DNA from: an uncultured Bacilli bacterium
Lineage (GTDB): Bacteria > Bacillota_I > Bacilli_A > RF39 > UBA660
Direction: 5' to 3'
NCBI GenBank assembly: GCA_934167665.1
Contig: CAKPLN010000001.1
Coordinates: forward strand, 384,387 to 448,386
Length of the DNA stretch: 64,000 nt
Within the stretch, counting starts at the first letter, position 1. Each line of letters opens with the position of its first letter. The position numbers and the translations under genes were made by a program. A model generated the notes under the pieces. That model saw only the letters and a program-made list of their open reading frames with translations. It ran no database searches and had not been told where the DNA came from. Shown piece by piece: positions 63,998 to 64,000 of the stretch.

Positions 63998-64000
63998 AAT

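Overview
The window is about 64 kb of very AT-rich, gene-dense chromosome from a low-GC Firmicute (Bacilli side). The marks of that lineage are a Bacillus-like gene order (nfo with a YqfT-like gene; dnaG-sigA-trmK; yqeG-yqeH; murG-murB-divIB..ftsA-ftsZ; comN-secDF; rel-dtd..hisS-aspS..tcdA; rnhB-topA-xer), sigma-70 promoters with frequent extended -10 elements, strong AGGAGG-type ribosome binding sites, and GTG/TTG starts. UGA acts as a stop (for example dtd and the sortase-like gene end in TGA), so this is not a code-4 mollicute. The presence of SigK, SpoIIIE/FtsK, a GHL10 protein and a polysaccharide deacetylase suggests a walled bacterium with sporulation ancestry. The exact genus cannot be told; an uncultured gut Bacilli lineage (RF39-like) is my guess.

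Layout. 1-5.3 kb: lepA, a pair of M16-family peptidase subunits (one active, one lacking the zinc motif), deoD. 5.3-12 kb: ftsK/spoIIIE, efp, rpmG, a class B penicillin-binding protein, a small YqfT-like gene with an apparent ATT start, and nfo. 12-15.4 kb: two prepilin-like proteins, a GHL10 glycosidase-like lipoprotein or anchored protein, and a YetF protein. 15.5-23.7 kb: small membrane protein, trmK, sigA, dnaG, yqeH, yqeG, an anchored polysaccharide deacetylase with bacterial Ig-like repeats, and sigK. 23.7-28.4 kb: a lipid-linked sugar flippase, a VanZ protein, a 43-residue Gly/Cys/Asn-rich membrane miniprotein, murE and an arginase-family enzyme. 28.4-36.3 kb: a division and cell-wall cluster (murG, murB, divIB, two tandem paralogous multi-pass membrane proteins, ftsA, ftsZ). 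36.4-40 kb: tmcAL, gmk, a small membrane protein, pyk.

40-46.4 kb is the most interesting part. lexA is transcribed rightward. A divergent promoter with a LexA-type box inside its spacer drives a hidden 48-codon membrane peptide that is followed on the same strand, without a visible terminator, by polA, a decayed small gene, mutM and a class B sortase-like protein whose catalytic Arg appears to be Tyr. This looks like an SOS-controlled operon with a YneA-like division inhibitor candidate at its head. Next come tcdA and a structured RNA that I read as 6S RNA.

46.4-63.9 kb: an alpha/beta hydrolase, an anchored extracellular protein, an archaeal-type AspRS and a HisRS with a Cys/His-rich tail behind a T-box, an AI-2E-family protein, dtd, rel (with no normally placed start codon), secDF, comN, a Xer recombinase, an unknown protein, topA, rnhB, rbgA, a small protein resembling the tail of serine recombinases, and a small HTH regulator. 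No tRNA, rRNA, CRISPR array or intact insertion sequence was seen.
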